This document shows, piece after piece, positions 24,900-33,980 of a DNA stretch of 64,000 nucleotides; the first letter of the stretch is position 1, and each line of letters starts with the position of its first letter. The notes below the pieces were generated by a model. It had not been told where the DNA came from. It searched no databases and saw only the letters and a program-made list of their open reading frames with translations. This DNA is from Lachnospiraceae bacterium (GTDB lineage Bacteria > Bacillota > Clostridia > Lachnospirales > Lachnospiraceae): the NCBI GenBank assembly GCA_022791975.1, contig JAAWAC010000031.1, positions 50,000-113,999 of the forward strand. The letters are read 5' to 3'. Made by a program: the position numbers and the translations under genes.

Positions 24900-26291
24900 A
24901 TGAGGAAAAAAACAGCTTTATGGGGAATGGTCATAGCGGCAGCTATGGGGCTTTGGGCCTGTGGAAAGGAAGAGGAGGCGCCACAGGCTGGACCAGAGGA
25001 GAGCAAAGAGACATCGGTACAGGATACATCCGGAGCTGAGGCGTCAGGGGAAGGAGAGATTGATTATTCTGGGGAGATCCGGATTTTCAGCTCCACACCA
25101 GATTTGGCGGATTACTGGCAGGCTATAAAGGAGGAATATGAAACCTTACACCCAGATGTAACGTTGAATTTTGAGGTGTATGATTCTACGCAGTATCACA
25201 CGGCGTTATCCACCGCTTTTCAATCAGGGGACATGCCGGATCTTTTTACCTCCTACGGGTCCAAGAATGCGGCTTTAAAGCAGTATGTGGATGCCGGGGC
25301 AGTGGTGGATCTGACACCCTACTATACGGAGGAGGAGCTGGCTGTATTTGACACCTATCTGATTCAGCGGGCTAAGATTGATGAAAAGCTTTACATGTCT
25401 CCCGGTAGCTTTATTGATGCCTGGCCGATTTTTTACAATAAGAAGATATTTGCGGATAACAACCTGGAGGTGCCGAAGAACTATGAGGAATTTCTTCAAA
25501 TTATGGATACCCTGACGGAAAAAGGGATCACAGCCATGAGCTTTCCAGGGAAGGATGTAAAGGTGCCGGCCACCATTTTGATGAACATCCAGTATTGTCT
25601 GCACCCGGAATGGGTGGAACAGATGATAGGCTTTGATTTTGATTCAGATCCCAGCGGCAAACTGTCAGATTCCCGCCATGGAGATGCCTGCCAGGAGTTG
25701 CTGCGCTGGATTGAAAAGGGATATTTTGGAAAAAATTGGAAGGGGTTGGACACCAATGGGGGAATCCTGGAGTTTACCAGTGGGGAAGCGGCCATGTGGT
25801 GGAGAGGCTCCTACGATAAAAACGCCATTACAGCCAATTCGGATATTGAGGTGGGGGCATTTTGGCCGGTGACAACAGATGGCAAAAAGGTGATGATTTC
25901 CGGACAGAATACAGCCACGGGATTTTCTATCAGCAGCAAAACTCCCAATTTTGATCTGGCCTTGGATGTGATGAAGTTTATTACCGGCAAGGAATCCATG
26001 GCAAAGATCGCCAGCGATGGAACCTATTATTCTGGTCGCAGCGATGTGGTTATGGGGGAAGGGATTTTCGGAGAATTGCAAAAGGATGTGTGTGACATTT
26101 CCTATCCTCTGTACTGCGATTATTTTGGTGCTCTGTCCAGAGAAGGTGCGGACAGCTGGGTGGAGTACAAAGCGGTATGTACAGCCCTGGCTTTTGGAGA
26201 AAAAAATGCGGAGGAAGTAGCTGATTATATGGAGCAGAATGTGATCGACTACAGTATTCGGAATTTTGATCCCTGGGGAGACGGCAGATAA
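24900..26291 (+). CDS. Sugar ABC transporter substrate-binding lipoprotein (family 1)
   Basis: The 463-residue precursor has a lipoprotein signal (MRKKTALWGMVIAAAMGLWAC), an acidic Ser/Thr-rich linker, and a family 1 extracellular solute-binding fold with motifs PDLFTSYGS, WPIFYNKKIF and AAMWWRGSY. AAGGAGAAGG precedes the ATG at 24900; the ATG 12 codons upstream is less well placed. Two permease genes and an arabinofuranosidase follow, so an arabinose-containing oligosaccharide is the likely ligand. A strong hairpin separates it from the permeases. Confidence 0.9.
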   Translation: MRKKTALWGMVIAAAMGLWACGKEEEAPQAGPEESKETSVQDTSGAEASGEGEIDYSGEIRIFSSTPDLADYWQAIKEEYETLHPDVTLNFEVYDSTQYHTALSTAFQSGDMPDLFTSYGSKNAALKQYVDAGAVVDLTPYYTEEELAVFDTYLIQRAKIDEKLYMSPGSFIDAWPIFYNKKIFADNNLEVPKNYEEFLQIMDTLTEKGITAMSFPGKDVKVPATILMNIQYCLHPEWVEQMIGFDFDSDPSGKLSDSRHGDACQELLRWIEKGYFGKNWKGLDTNGGILEFTSGEAAMWWRGSYDKNAITANSDIEVGAFWPVTTDGKKVMISGQNTATGFSISSKTPNFDLALDVMKFITGKESMAKIASDGTYYSGRSDVVMGEGIFGELQKDVCDISYPLYCDYFGALSREGADSWVEYKAVCTALAFGEKNAEEVADYMEQNVIDYSIRNFDPWGDGR

Positions 26292-26324
26292 ATGAAATCC
26301 TCCATAGGGAGGGGTACGGATGTG

Positions 26325-26359
26325 ACAAAGGCTCCGGCAAAATCGGCCGGGGCCTTTGT
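26325..26359 (+). other. Intercistronic 14-bp hairpin after the binding-protein gene
   Basis: ACAAAGGCTCCGGC pairs with GCCGGGGCCTTTGT (one G-U) around AAAATCG. No T-run follows. It would protect the binding-protein message or reduce read-through to the permeases. Confidence 0.75.
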
Positions 26360-26379
26360 CAATTAAGAAAGGTGGCAAA

Positions 26380-27297
26380 ATGCGCGTGTATGGTTTTATC
26401 AAGAAAAGGCCCTATTTATTTTTTCTGCTTCCTGGATTTTTATTGTATTCCCTGGTTTCCATCTATTCCATTGTGTCAGCGATTCCCTATAGCTTTACCA
26501 GGTGGTCGGGAATAAAGCCTCCGGTCTTTGCAGGACTGGACAATTACCGAAAGATTTTTACCGATCCGGTGATGTCATCACAGTTTTTTAATGCCCTGTG
26601 GAATAATGTGCAGTTGATTTTCTGGGGCTTTCTGATTATGATTCCCCTGTCTGTGCTGGCAGCTTATCTATTATTTCAAAAGGTGCCAGGGCATAAGGCT
26701 ATGCAGCTGGCGGCCTTTTCCCCTTATTTTATAAATTTTGTCACGGCGGGATTTATGGTAACCCTTTTTTTCGATCCCAGAATCGGATTGCTCTCCAAGG
26801 CGGCGGGGGCTCTGGGATTTTCCTGGAATACGGCAGAGTTTTTTTCGGATACCTCCTACGGGATTCCCTATATTATGATGGTACAGATTTGGAAATGTCT
26901 GGGCTACTATGTATTGCTGGTGTATGCCAACTTTACCTCCATATCCCAGGAATATGTGGAGGCAGCAGTGATAGATGGGGCCAATCGCTGGCAGGTGTTT
27001 CGGAGAATTTATTTCCCTCTCTTAAAGCCTTCCCTGGTGAATATCTGTATTCTTCACTATATCTGGGGAGTATCGGCCTTTGAAATTCCCTATATGCTGG
27101 GAGGAGAAACCGGCGGCATCAACGGAAACATGGATGTGGTGGGAATCTTTTTCTATCGAACGGCTTTCAGCCCCAACAATATTGACAATGCCATGGGGCT
27201 GGGAACTACGGTGGCGACCATCATCTTTTTCCTGGTGCTTTTGGGGGCACTGATACAGTTGAAGCTTTTGGGGGCAGGAGACATGAGTGACGAGTAG
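26380..27297 (+). CDS. Sugar ABC transporter permease (MalF/LacF type)
   Basis: The 305-residue protein has about six hydrophobic helices and the EAA loop EAAVIDGANRWQVFRRIYFPLLKPS, the contact site for the ATPase. AAAGGTGG precedes the ATG at 26380. It forms the channel with the next gene. The operon contains no ATPase, so a shared MsmK-like ATPase encoded elsewhere is expected. Confidence 0.92.
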   Translation: MRVYGFIKKRPYLFFLLPGFLLYSLVSIYSIVSAIPYSFTRWSGIKPPVFAGLDNYRKIFTDPVMSSQFFNALWNNVQLIFWGFLIMIPLSVLAAYLLFQKVPGHKAMQLAAFSPYFINFVTAGFMVTLFFDPRIGLLSKAAGALGFSWNTAEFFSDTSYGIPYIMMVQIWKCLGYYVLLVYANFTSISQEYVEAAVIDGANRWQVFRRIYFPLLKPSLVNICILHYIWGVSAFEIPYMLGGETGGINGNMDVVGIFFYRTAFSPNNIDNAMGLGTTVATIIFFLVLLGALIQLKLLGAGDMSDE

Positions 27298-27371
27298 GGC
27301 TTTGGCAGAACAAAAAGAGGAGAAGTGTGTCAGATGACAGAAAAAAGTGCAAAGAGCGGGGAGGTGCCTGT

Positions 27372-28241
27372 ATGAAGGGATTGATTTTGCCTGGGAGGAG
27401 GGGAAAGAGACAACACAGGACGATACTGGAATGGATTGGTTGGTTGTTCCTGGTGTTGTTTTGTGTAATCACCGTGGTGTTGCTTTTGGTGATTTTTATG
27501 AATTCTGTAAAGACCAAGGATGAGGTGTTTGCCAATATCTGGTCCTTTCCTGTGCAGATTTCCTTTGATAAATTTTCCGCTCTCTTAGGGGAGTACCATT
27601 TTGGAAGGTATATTTTCAACAGCTTTTTTATTACGTTTGTTTCCCTGGTAATTTCCATCTACATTTCCTGCATGGCAGCGTATGGAATCGCAAAATTTGA
27701 TTTCAAGGGAAATGGGCTGGTCTATTTGTATTTCCTTTTGGGACTGATGTTTCCCATCAAGCTGGGGATCGTGCCCCTCTATGTGCTTATGCGAAACCTG
27801 GGCCTGAATAACAGTCTGTGGGGAATGATTCTTATCTACTGTGGGTCTATTTCCATGCCAGTGTTTGTGCTGACCGGATTTTTCCGGAGCCTGCCCTCGG
27901 CGGTGATTGAGGCGGCCCGGATTGATGGAGCCTCCCAGGTGCGGATTTTTCATACCATTATTTTGCCTCTTTCCAAGCCCTCCATTGGGGCAGTGGTGCC
28001 TTTGGTGGCGGTAAATACCTGGAATGATTTTTTTCTGCCCATGATTTTTCTCACCAGAGATGAGGTGAAAACGGTTCCGTTGGGGCTGATGCGTTTTGTG
28101 ATCTCCGGATATTTTGATATATCCAAGATGGATGTGGTATTTGCGGCGGCAGCTATTTCCATAGCGCCCATTCTGGCTGTGTACCTGCTGTGTTCTAGGC
28201 AGATCGTAGGGGGGATTACAGCCGGTGCAGTAAAAATGTAG
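27372..28241 (+). CDS. Sugar ABC transporter permease (MalG type)
   Basis: The 289-residue protein has about six helices and the EAA loop EAARIDGASQVRIFHTIILPLSKPS. GGGGAGGTG precedes the ATG at 27372; an open frame upstream adds 15 residues without a site. It pairs with the preceding permease. Confidence 0.92.
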   Translation: MKGLILPGRRGKRQHRTILEWIGWLFLVLFCVITVVLLLVIFMNSVKTKDEVFANIWSFPVQISFDKFSALLGEYHFGRYIFNSFFITFVSLVISIYISCMAAYGIAKFDFKGNGLVYLYFLLGLMFPIKLGIVPLYVLMRNLGLNNSLWGMILIYCGSISMPVFVLTGFFRSLPSAVIEAARIDGASQVRIFHTIILPLSKPSIGAVVPLVAVNTWNDFFLPMIFLTRDEVKTVPLGLMRFVISGYFDISKMDVVFAAAAISIAPILAVYLLCSRQIVGGITAGAVKM

Positions 28242-28253
28242 AGCCTTGCGGAA

Positions 28254-28318
28254 AGTGGAATGATGACAAATAGGCAGGCTGGCAAAAAAGTGGAATTATA
28301 ACAAACAGACTGGCAAAT
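28254..28318. repeat. Imperfect 30-33 bp direct repeat upstream of the GH51 gene
   Basis: The segments 28254-28286 and 28289-28318 share AGTGGAAT, ACAAA and CTGGCAAA; the second lacks about three bases. They lie in the gap between the permease and enzyme genes. Confidence 0.55.
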
Positions 28319-28357
28319 GGTGTGTGCCCCAAGAGGTGTGGGCGGAAAGGAGAAGGA

Positions 28358-29893
28358 ATGGCGACTTTATGGATTGATTTGACAACAGAGATCGGAAGGA
28401 TTCACCCGAATATTTATGGACACTTTGCGGAGCATTTGGGAGGGGTGATATATGATGGCCTGTGGGTGGGGGAAACCAGCCTGGTGCCCCATATTCATGG
28501 CTTTCGAAAGGAGTTGGTGGAGAAGCTTCGGGCCATTCACCCGCCGGTAATTCGCTGGCCGGGGGGATGCTTTGCGGAGACCTATGACTGGCGGGATGGA
28601 ATCGGACCTAGAGATAAGCGGCCGGAGACGGTGAACTGGTGGTACAATGACGACGGGCGCACGGAGAGCAACCAGGTGGGAACCCATGAGATGGTGGATT
28701 TTTGTCGTCTGGTAGGGGCTGAGCCCTATTTTGCCCTGAATGCCACCTCCAAGACTCCTCTGGAGGGACGGAACTGGGTGGAATACTGCAATATGCCAAA
28801 GGGCGCCACCACCCTGGCCCGGCTCCGGGAAGAGCATGGATCGCCAGAACCATTTTCTGTAAAATATTGGGGATTGGGAAATGAGAACTGGGGTGGCGGC
28901 GGTGCCATGACCCCGGAGGATTACTGTGAGAAATACAGAACCTATGGGATTCTGTGCAAGAGTGTATATCCGGAAGGAAGGTATATTGCCTGCGGCGCCA
29001 ACGATTCCATTCCCGGGTGGACGGAAGAGTTTTTTGAGACCTACAACCGCATGTACACGGAGAACCGCAGGCCGCCTATGTACGGATATTCCCTCCATTA
29101 CTATGTTCCCAATTTCGGGGAGCTGGGAAATGAGAAGAGCTTCACGGAGGATCAGTGGTATGAGACCTTGCGCAGGGCTCGGGGCATCGAGCCTTTTGTG
29201 GTGCAGCAGGCGGCTATGCTGGATGCAAAGGCACCGGGAAATAATCTGGCGCTCATTGTGGATGAGTGGGGACTTTGGCACCGGGGCCCGGGACACCTGG
29301 AGACGGGAGACCTATTTGAGCAGGAGAGCACCATGCGGGAGGCTCTGGTGGCTGGAATCACCTTAAATATTTTCAATAATCACTGTGACAGAGTAAAGAT
29401 GGCCAATGTTGCCCAGCTGGTGAACTGCATTCAGTCTCTGTTTCTGGCCCATGGGGATCAGCTGGTGCTGACAACCACTTACCATGTGTTTGCCATGTTT
29501 CAGCGGCATCAGGGGGCAACGGCCTATGAGAGCAGGACAACCGGGGAGAAGATTTCCTATACTTTCCAGGGAGAGGAGCAAAAGATAGAACATATGTTTG
29601 CTTCTGCTTCAGGAAAGGAAGGCAGTCTGTGTATAACCCTGGTAAATACCTCCCTCCAGGAGGATGCGGAGCTTTCTCTGGAAGTGTTTGGTGGGCAAGT
29701 GGGCCAGACCGCCACGGTCACCGTGCTCAGGGCTTCGGAGGAAAACAGGGGAAATAGCTTTGAAGAGCCGGAAGCGGTGATGCCTGTGACAGAGGAGATC
29801 GTTTGGAGAGAAGGAGTGCCCACAATCACCGTGCCCAGGGCGTCTGTGGTGCAGGTGACGACAGAGTATAAATTGTCAGATTCCGAATATTAA
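28358..29893 (+). CDS. Alpha-L-arabinofuranosidase, GH51 family
   Basis: The 511-residue enzyme begins with the GH51 motif IHPNIYGHFAEHLGGVIYDG. The acid/base Glu is in GNENWGGGG and the nucleophile Glu in VDEWGLWH, followed by a C-terminal beta domain. It removes terminal arabinofuranose from arabinan or arabinoxylan fragments. There is no signal peptide, so it acts inside the cell on imported oligosaccharides. AAAGGAGAAGGA precedes the ATG at 28358. It is the last gene of the sugar operon, before a strong terminator. Confidence 0.93.
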   Translation: MATLWIDLTTEIGRIHPNIYGHFAEHLGGVIYDGLWVGETSLVPHIHGFRKELVEKLRAIHPPVIRWPGGCFAETYDWRDGIGPRDKRPETVNWWYNDDGRTESNQVGTHEMVDFCRLVGAEPYFALNATSKTPLEGRNWVEYCNMPKGATTLARLREEHGSPEPFSVKYWGLGNENWGGGGAMTPEDYCEKYRTYGILCKSVYPEGRYIACGANDSIPGWTEEFFETYNRMYTENRRPPMYGYSLHYYVPNFGELGNEKSFTEDQWYETLRRARGIEPFVVQQAAMLDAKAPGNNLALIVDEWGLWHRGPGHLETGDLFEQESTMREALVAGITLNIFNNHCDRVKMANVAQLVNCIQSLFLAHGDQLVLTTTYHVFAMFQRHQGATAYESRTTGEKISYTFQGEEQKIEHMFASASGKEGSLCITLVNTSLQEDAELSLEVFGGQVGQTATVTVLRASEENRGNSFEEPEAVMPVTEEIVWREGVPTITVPRASVVQVTTEYKLSDSEY

Positions 29894-29926
29894 GAAGCTG
29901 TAAAGACATACCTGCGCAGTTTCAAC

Positions 29927-29956
29927 AAAGGGAGCCAGGCTTTTCTGGCTCCCTTT
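29927..29956 (+). terminator. Terminator of the arabino-oligosaccharide operon
   Basis: AAAGGGAGCCAG pairs exactly with CTGGCTCCCTTT around GCTTTT; the trailing Ts partly lie in the stem and then CGTCATTTTG. Confidence 0.75.
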
Positions 29957-29996
29957 CGTCATTTTGATATTTGATACAGAAATTCTACAAAAGGCT

Positions 29997-30030
29997 TGAA
30001 CTATTGTATAAAAATTGATACAATTATAAT
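29997..30030 (+). promoter_or_regulatory. Putative promoter of the decarboxylase operon
   Basis: TTGAAC and TACAAT are 16 bp apart, with an overlapping TATAAT at 30025-30030. The operon starts at 30082. Confidence 0.5.
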
Positions 30031-30081
30031 CGGCATGAATTGGTTTTAGATTTATCAAAAATAGAAAATGGAGGGCTGAAA

Positions 30082-31476
30082 ATGAGTAATACAGCACAAA
30101 GCTTGGCAAGTAAGAGGATAGAAGCCTTACTTGACGAGAACAGTTTCGTTGAAATCGGCGCGCTGGTAACAGCCAGAAGCACAGACTTCAACATGCAGGA
30201 GAAGGAGACTCCGTCTGACGGCGTGATCACCGGTTACGGTGTTATCGACGGAAACCTTGTGTATGTGTACAGCCAGGATGCCTCCGTGTTGAACGGGACC
30301 CTGGGAGAAATGCATGCAAAGAAAATCACAAAGCTTTATGACCTGGCCTTAAAAATGGGCGCGCCGGTCATTGGCCTGATTGACTGTGCCGGCGTGCGGT
30401 TGCAGGAGGCTACCGATGCTTTGAACGGATTTGGAGAGATTTACAGGACCCAGGCTTTGGCCTCCGGTGTGATTCCCCAGATTACCGGGATTTTCGGAAC
30501 CTGTGGCGGCGGTCTGGCAGTAGTTCCGGCTTTGACAGACTTTACCTTTATGGAGGAAGCCAAGGCGAAGCTGTTTGTAAATTCTCCCAATGCCATTGAG
30601 GGCAACGAGGTTTCCAAGTGCAACAGTGCCTCCGCAAAATTCCAGGCAGAGGAAGCAGGCCTGGTGGATGTGGTTGCTGATGAAGCCGGTGTGCTGGCTC
30701 AGATTCGTCAGCTTGTGACCATGCTTCCGGCCAACAACGAGGATGATGCCTCCTACGAAGAGTGCATGGATGATTTGAACCGGGTGTGCGCCGATCTGGG
30801 CGAGGTGGTTTACGAGGCACCCTATGTGCTGTCCAGCATTTCTGATGGAAACGTATTTTTTGAGACAAAGGCAGAGTATGCCAAGGATATGGTAACCGGC
30901 TTTATCAAGTTAAACGGCATGACTGTAGGCGCTGTGGCCAACAATGATCAGGAGCTGTCTGCCCGGGGAGCCAATAAGGCAGCTGGCTTTGTGAAGTTCT
31001 GTGATGCCTTCAACATTCCGGTGCTGAGCCTGACCCATGTTACCGGCTACAAGGCAACCATGTGCTCGGAGCGGAATCTGGCCAAGGCTGTGGCAGAGCT
31101 CACCTATGCCTTTGCAAATGCCACGGTGCCCAAGGTAAATGTAATCACTGGTCCGGCTTATGGAAGCGCTTATGTGGCCATGAACAGCAAGGGTGTGGGT
31201 GCCGATGTGGTCTATGCCTGGACAAGTGCGCAGATTGGTATGATGGATGCCAAGCTGGCAGCCAAGATTATGTATGCAGACGCAGATGCAGCCACCCAGA
31301 AGGAGAAGGCAGCAGAGTATGCCGCTTTACAGTCCAGCGCTGAGGCTGCGGCCAGAAGAGGCTATGTAGACAGCATTATTGAAGCAAAGGACACCAGAAA
31401 ATATGTGATTGGCGCCTTTGAAATGTTATTCACAAAAAGGGAAGATCGTCCTGCAAAGAAACACGGCACGGTTTAA
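30082..31476 (+). CDS. Acyl-CoA carboxyltransferase subunit (12S/MmdA-like)
   Basis: This 464-residue protein has the two crotonase-like halves of biotin-dependent carboxyltransferases. Oxyanion-hole motifs are FGTCGGGLAVV and GPAYGSAYVAMNS; the acyl-CoA loop is in DCAGVRLQEA. It is about 40-50 residues shorter than typical MmdA or PccB. Together with the biotin carrier and pump subunit downstream, it would move CO2 between an acyl-CoA (methylmalonyl-/propionyl-CoA is the usual pair) and biotin. The substrate cannot be fixed from sequence alone. GGAGG precedes the ATG at 30082. Confidence 0.85.
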   Translation: MSNTAQSLASKRIEALLDENSFVEIGALVTARSTDFNMQEKETPSDGVITGYGVIDGNLVYVYSQDASVLNGTLGEMHAKKITKLYDLALKMGAPVIGLIDCAGVRLQEATDALNGFGEIYRTQALASGVIPQITGIFGTCGGGLAVVPALTDFTFMEEAKAKLFVNSPNAIEGNEVSKCNSASAKFQAEEAGLVDVVADEAGVLAQIRQLVTMLPANNEDDASYEECMDDLNRVCADLGEVVYEAPYVLSSISDGNVFFETKAEYAKDMVTGFIKLNGMTVGAVANNDQELSARGANKAAGFVKFCDAFNIPVLSLTHVTGYKATMCSERNLAKAVAELTYAFANATVPKVNVITGPAYGSAYVAMNSKGVGADVVYAWTSAQIGMMDAKLAAKIMYADADAATQKEKAAEYAALQSSAEAAARRGYVDSIIEAKDTRKYVIGAFEMLFTKREDRPAKKHGTV

Positions 31477-31490
31477 GAGAGGTGAATAAT

Positions 31491-32318
31491 ATGAAGAGAA
31501 ACATGAAAAGATTGACAGCCATTCTGCTGCTGGTGGTGTGCATGTTTGCCCTGACTGCCTGTGGTTCAGAGGAGAAGCTGCCCAACGAGGATATCTACCA
31601 GGCCAAGGCAGATGCCTGCGTGGAGATGCTGTCCACCATTGATGGGGAGACACTTACAGCGCAGATTGCAAACCTGGAGGAGAACTACGAGGATTTCCAA
31701 CAGGAGATCGCCTTGTACCCCTACATTGGAGGAACAGGACAGAAATTTGATTTTACGGCAGAGGCCTATGTAAGCATGCTCAAGGGCTTTGAGTCCTCTT
31801 TAGAGGACCTGGGCGCCTATGTGGGCCTGAAGGAATACGAGGGCGGCAAGACCACCAACGACGGCATCAGCTACTCCGCTGTATATTCCTTTGAGAAGCA
31901 TGACATGCGTCTCTCCCTGATTTTTGACCAGAATTCCATTATTCAGACTGTATCTGTGGACCCCATTTATACCACGGGGGAAATCCTGACCAAGGCCGGC
32001 CTGAATACGATTCTGGGTATGGGAAGCGTGTTCGTAGTATTAATTTTAATCAGCCTGATTATTTCCTGCTTTAACTTTATTCCTATGATTCAGGCGAAGT
32101 TTACCAAGAAGAAAAAGGAGGAGGGCCCGGCCCCTGCAAAGGCAGCTGCGGCAGCTCCGGCCCCTGCGGCACCGGCACCGGTGGAGGAGCAGGTGGACGA
32201 TCTGGAAGTGATTGCTGTGATTACGGCGGCCGTGGCAGCAGCCATGGGCACATCAACCGATGGATTTACCGTGCGTTCTATCAGACGTTCCAACACAAAC
32301 AAATGGCGTAAGGCTTAA
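31491..32318 (+). CDS. OadG-like decarboxylase subunit fused to a lipoprotein domain
   Basis: The 275-residue protein has a lipoprotein signal ending in LTAC, a roughly 150-residue extracytoplasmic domain, one membrane helix (about residues 174-200, MGSVFVVLILISLIISCFNF), an Ala/Pro-rich linker and a cytosolic OadG-type tail (DLEVIAVITAAVAAAMG). Ordinary OadG/MmdD subunits are about 60-100 residues and lack the outer domain. GAGAGGTGA precedes the ATG at 31491. The gene is between the carboxyltransferase and biotin carrier, as OadG often is. Confidence 0.82.
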   Translation: MKRNMKRLTAILLLVVCMFALTACGSEEKLPNEDIYQAKADACVEMLSTIDGETLTAQIANLEENYEDFQQEIALYPYIGGTGQKFDFTAEAYVSMLKGFESSLEDLGAYVGLKEYEGGKTTNDGISYSAVYSFEKHDMRLSLIFDQNSIIQTVSVDPIYTTGEILTKAGLNTILGMGSVFVVLILISLIISCFNFIPMIQAKFTKKKKEEGPAPAKAAAAAPAPAAPAPVEEQVDDLEVIAVITAAVAAAMGTSTDGFTVRSIRRSNTNKWRKA

Positions 32319-32336
32319 AAATAGGAGGAAAAATCA

Positions 32337-32711
32337 ATGAAAAATTATACTATTACCGTAAACGGAACCGTATATGACGTAACTGTAGAGGAAGGCGGCG
32401 CAGGAAGCGCTCCGGTACGGGCAGCCGCTCCTGTGGCAGCTCCCAAGGCAGCGCCTGCAGCAGCTCCCAAGGCAGCTGCTCCTGCTGCCGCAGCTGGTGG
32501 CATTGAAGTAAAGGCATCTGTACCTGGAAAGGTATTCAAGGTGGAGGCCAGTGTGGGACAGGCTGTAAAGGCTGGCGACAACATCATTATCCTGGAGGCC
32601 ATGAAGATGGAGATCCCCGTTGTTGCACCCGAGGATGGAACAGTAGCAAGCATCAACGTGTCCGTTGGTGATGCCATTGAATCAGGAGATATCCTTGCAA
32701 CTTTGAACTAA
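32337..32711 (+). CDS. Biotin carboxyl carrier subunit
   Basis: The 124-residue protein has an N-terminal beta segment, an Ala/Pro-rich hinge (about 25-60) and a biotinyl domain with the modification site EAMKMEIP. Its biotin would shuttle CO2 between the carboxyltransferases and the membrane beta subunit. AGGAGGA precedes the ATG. Confidence 0.93.
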   Translation: MKNYTITVNGTVYDVTVEEGGAGSAPVRAAAPVAAPKAAPAAAPKAAAPAAAAGGIEVKASVPGKVFKVEASVGQAVKAGDNIIILEAMKMEIPVVAPEDGTVASINVSVGDAIESGDILATLN

Positions 32712-32748
32712 ATGGTGACTTGTTACTGAAAAACATGGAGGTTATAAC

Positions 32749-33900
32749 ATGGGATATATAATGGAAACCCTGGAAAATCTCATGCAACAGACCGCGTTTA
32801 CAAACTTGAGCGTGGGCAATTTTATCATGATTTTCTTTGCATGTGTTTTCCTCTACCTGGCCATAGCCAAGGAATTTGAGCCGCTTTTGCTGCTTCCCAT
32901 TGCCTTTGGTATGTTGCTGGTAAATATTTATCCGGATATTATGTTACATCCGGAAGATTCGCATAACGGTGTAGGCGGATTGCTGTATTATTTCTATATA
33001 TTAGATGAGTGGGCAATCATGCCATCCCTGATTTTTATGGGCGTTGGCGCCATGACAGACTTTGGTCCCCTGATTGCCAACCCCAAGAGCTTCCTTCTGG
33101 GAGCCTCCGCTCAGTTCGGTATCTTTGCCGCTTACCTGGGCGCCATGGCTCTGGGCTTTTCTGACAAGGCTGCTGCTGCCATTTCCATTATCGGCGGCGC
33201 GGATGGTCCTACATCCATCTTCCTGGCTGGAAAGCTTGAGCAGACAGCTCTTATGGGCCCCATCGCAGTGGCAGCGTACTCTTATATGTCGCTGGTGCCG
33301 ATTATTCAGCCCCCTATTATGAAGCTGCTTACCACAGAGAAGGAGCGTAAAATCAAGATGGAACAGCTCCGTCCGGTGTCTAAGCTGGAGAAGATTCTGT
33401 TCCCTATCATCATCACCATTGTGGTATGTATGATTCTGCCCTCTACCGCTCCCCTGGTAGGTATGCTGATGCTGGGTAACCTCTTCCGGGAGTCCGGTGT
33501 GGTTCGTCAGCTGACAGAGACTGCATCCAACGCTCTGATGTATATCGTGGTTATCCTGTTGGGCACCTCCGTTGGCGCAACCACCAGCGCAGAGGCTTTC
33601 CTGAACTGGGATACCATTAAAATCGTGATCCTGGGTCTGGTTGCCTTTGGATTTGGTACAGCAGCCGGTGTGCTGTTTGGTAAGCTTATGTGCATTGCCA
33701 CCAAGGGGAAGGTAAACCCGCTGATCGGTTCGGCCGGTGTGTCCGCCGTGCCTATGGCAGCCCGTGTGTCTCAGAAGGTAGGTGCGGAGGCAGATCCCAC
33801 CAATTTCCTGCTGATGCATGCCATGGGCCCCAATGTGGCCGGTGTAATCGGTACGGCCGTAGCAGCCGGTACCTTTATGGCCATTTTCGGCGTGGTTTGA
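32749..33900 (+). CDS. Na+-translocating decarboxylase beta subunit (OadB/MmdB)
   Basis: The 383-residue membrane protein shows the conserved region [15 protein letters not shown], the motif [12 protein letters not shown], and the helix-rich ends [12 protein letters not shown] and [12 protein letters not shown]. It decarboxylates carboxybiotin and couples this to Na+ export. TGGAGGT precedes the ATG at 32749. Confidence 0.95.
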   Translation: MGYIMETLENLMQQTAFTNLSVGNFIMIFFACVFLYLAIAKEFEPLLLLPIAFGMLLVNIYPDIMLHPEDSHNGVGGLLYYFYILDEWAIMPSLIFMGVGAMTDFGPLIANPKSFLLGASAQFGIFAAYLGAMALGFSDKAAAAISIIGGADGPTSIFLAGKLEQTALMGPIAVAAYSYMSLVPIIQPPIMKLLTTEKERKIKMEQLRPVSKLEKILFPIIITIVVCMILPSTAPLVGMLMLGNLFRESGVVRQLTETASNALMYIVVILLGTSVGATTSAEAFLNWDTIKIVILGLVAFGFGTAAGVLFGKLMCIATKGKVNPLIGSAGVSAVPMAARVSQKVGAEADPTNFLLMHAMGPNVAGVIGTAVAAGTFMAIFGVV

Positions 33901-33927
33901 TTGGAAAGGAAAGTTGGAGCTTTCAGT

Positions 33928-33948
33928 CCCCGTTGCCTGTGGCCGGGG
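33928..33948 (+). other. Intercistronic hairpin before the 5S subunit gene
   Basis: CCCCG/CGGGG and GCC/GGC form a stacked stem with a TGT loop. No T-run follows. It lies 33 bp before the next start. Confidence 0.45.
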
Positions 33949-33980
33949 CGTTGACTTAAAAAAATAAGGAGGGCATTTTC

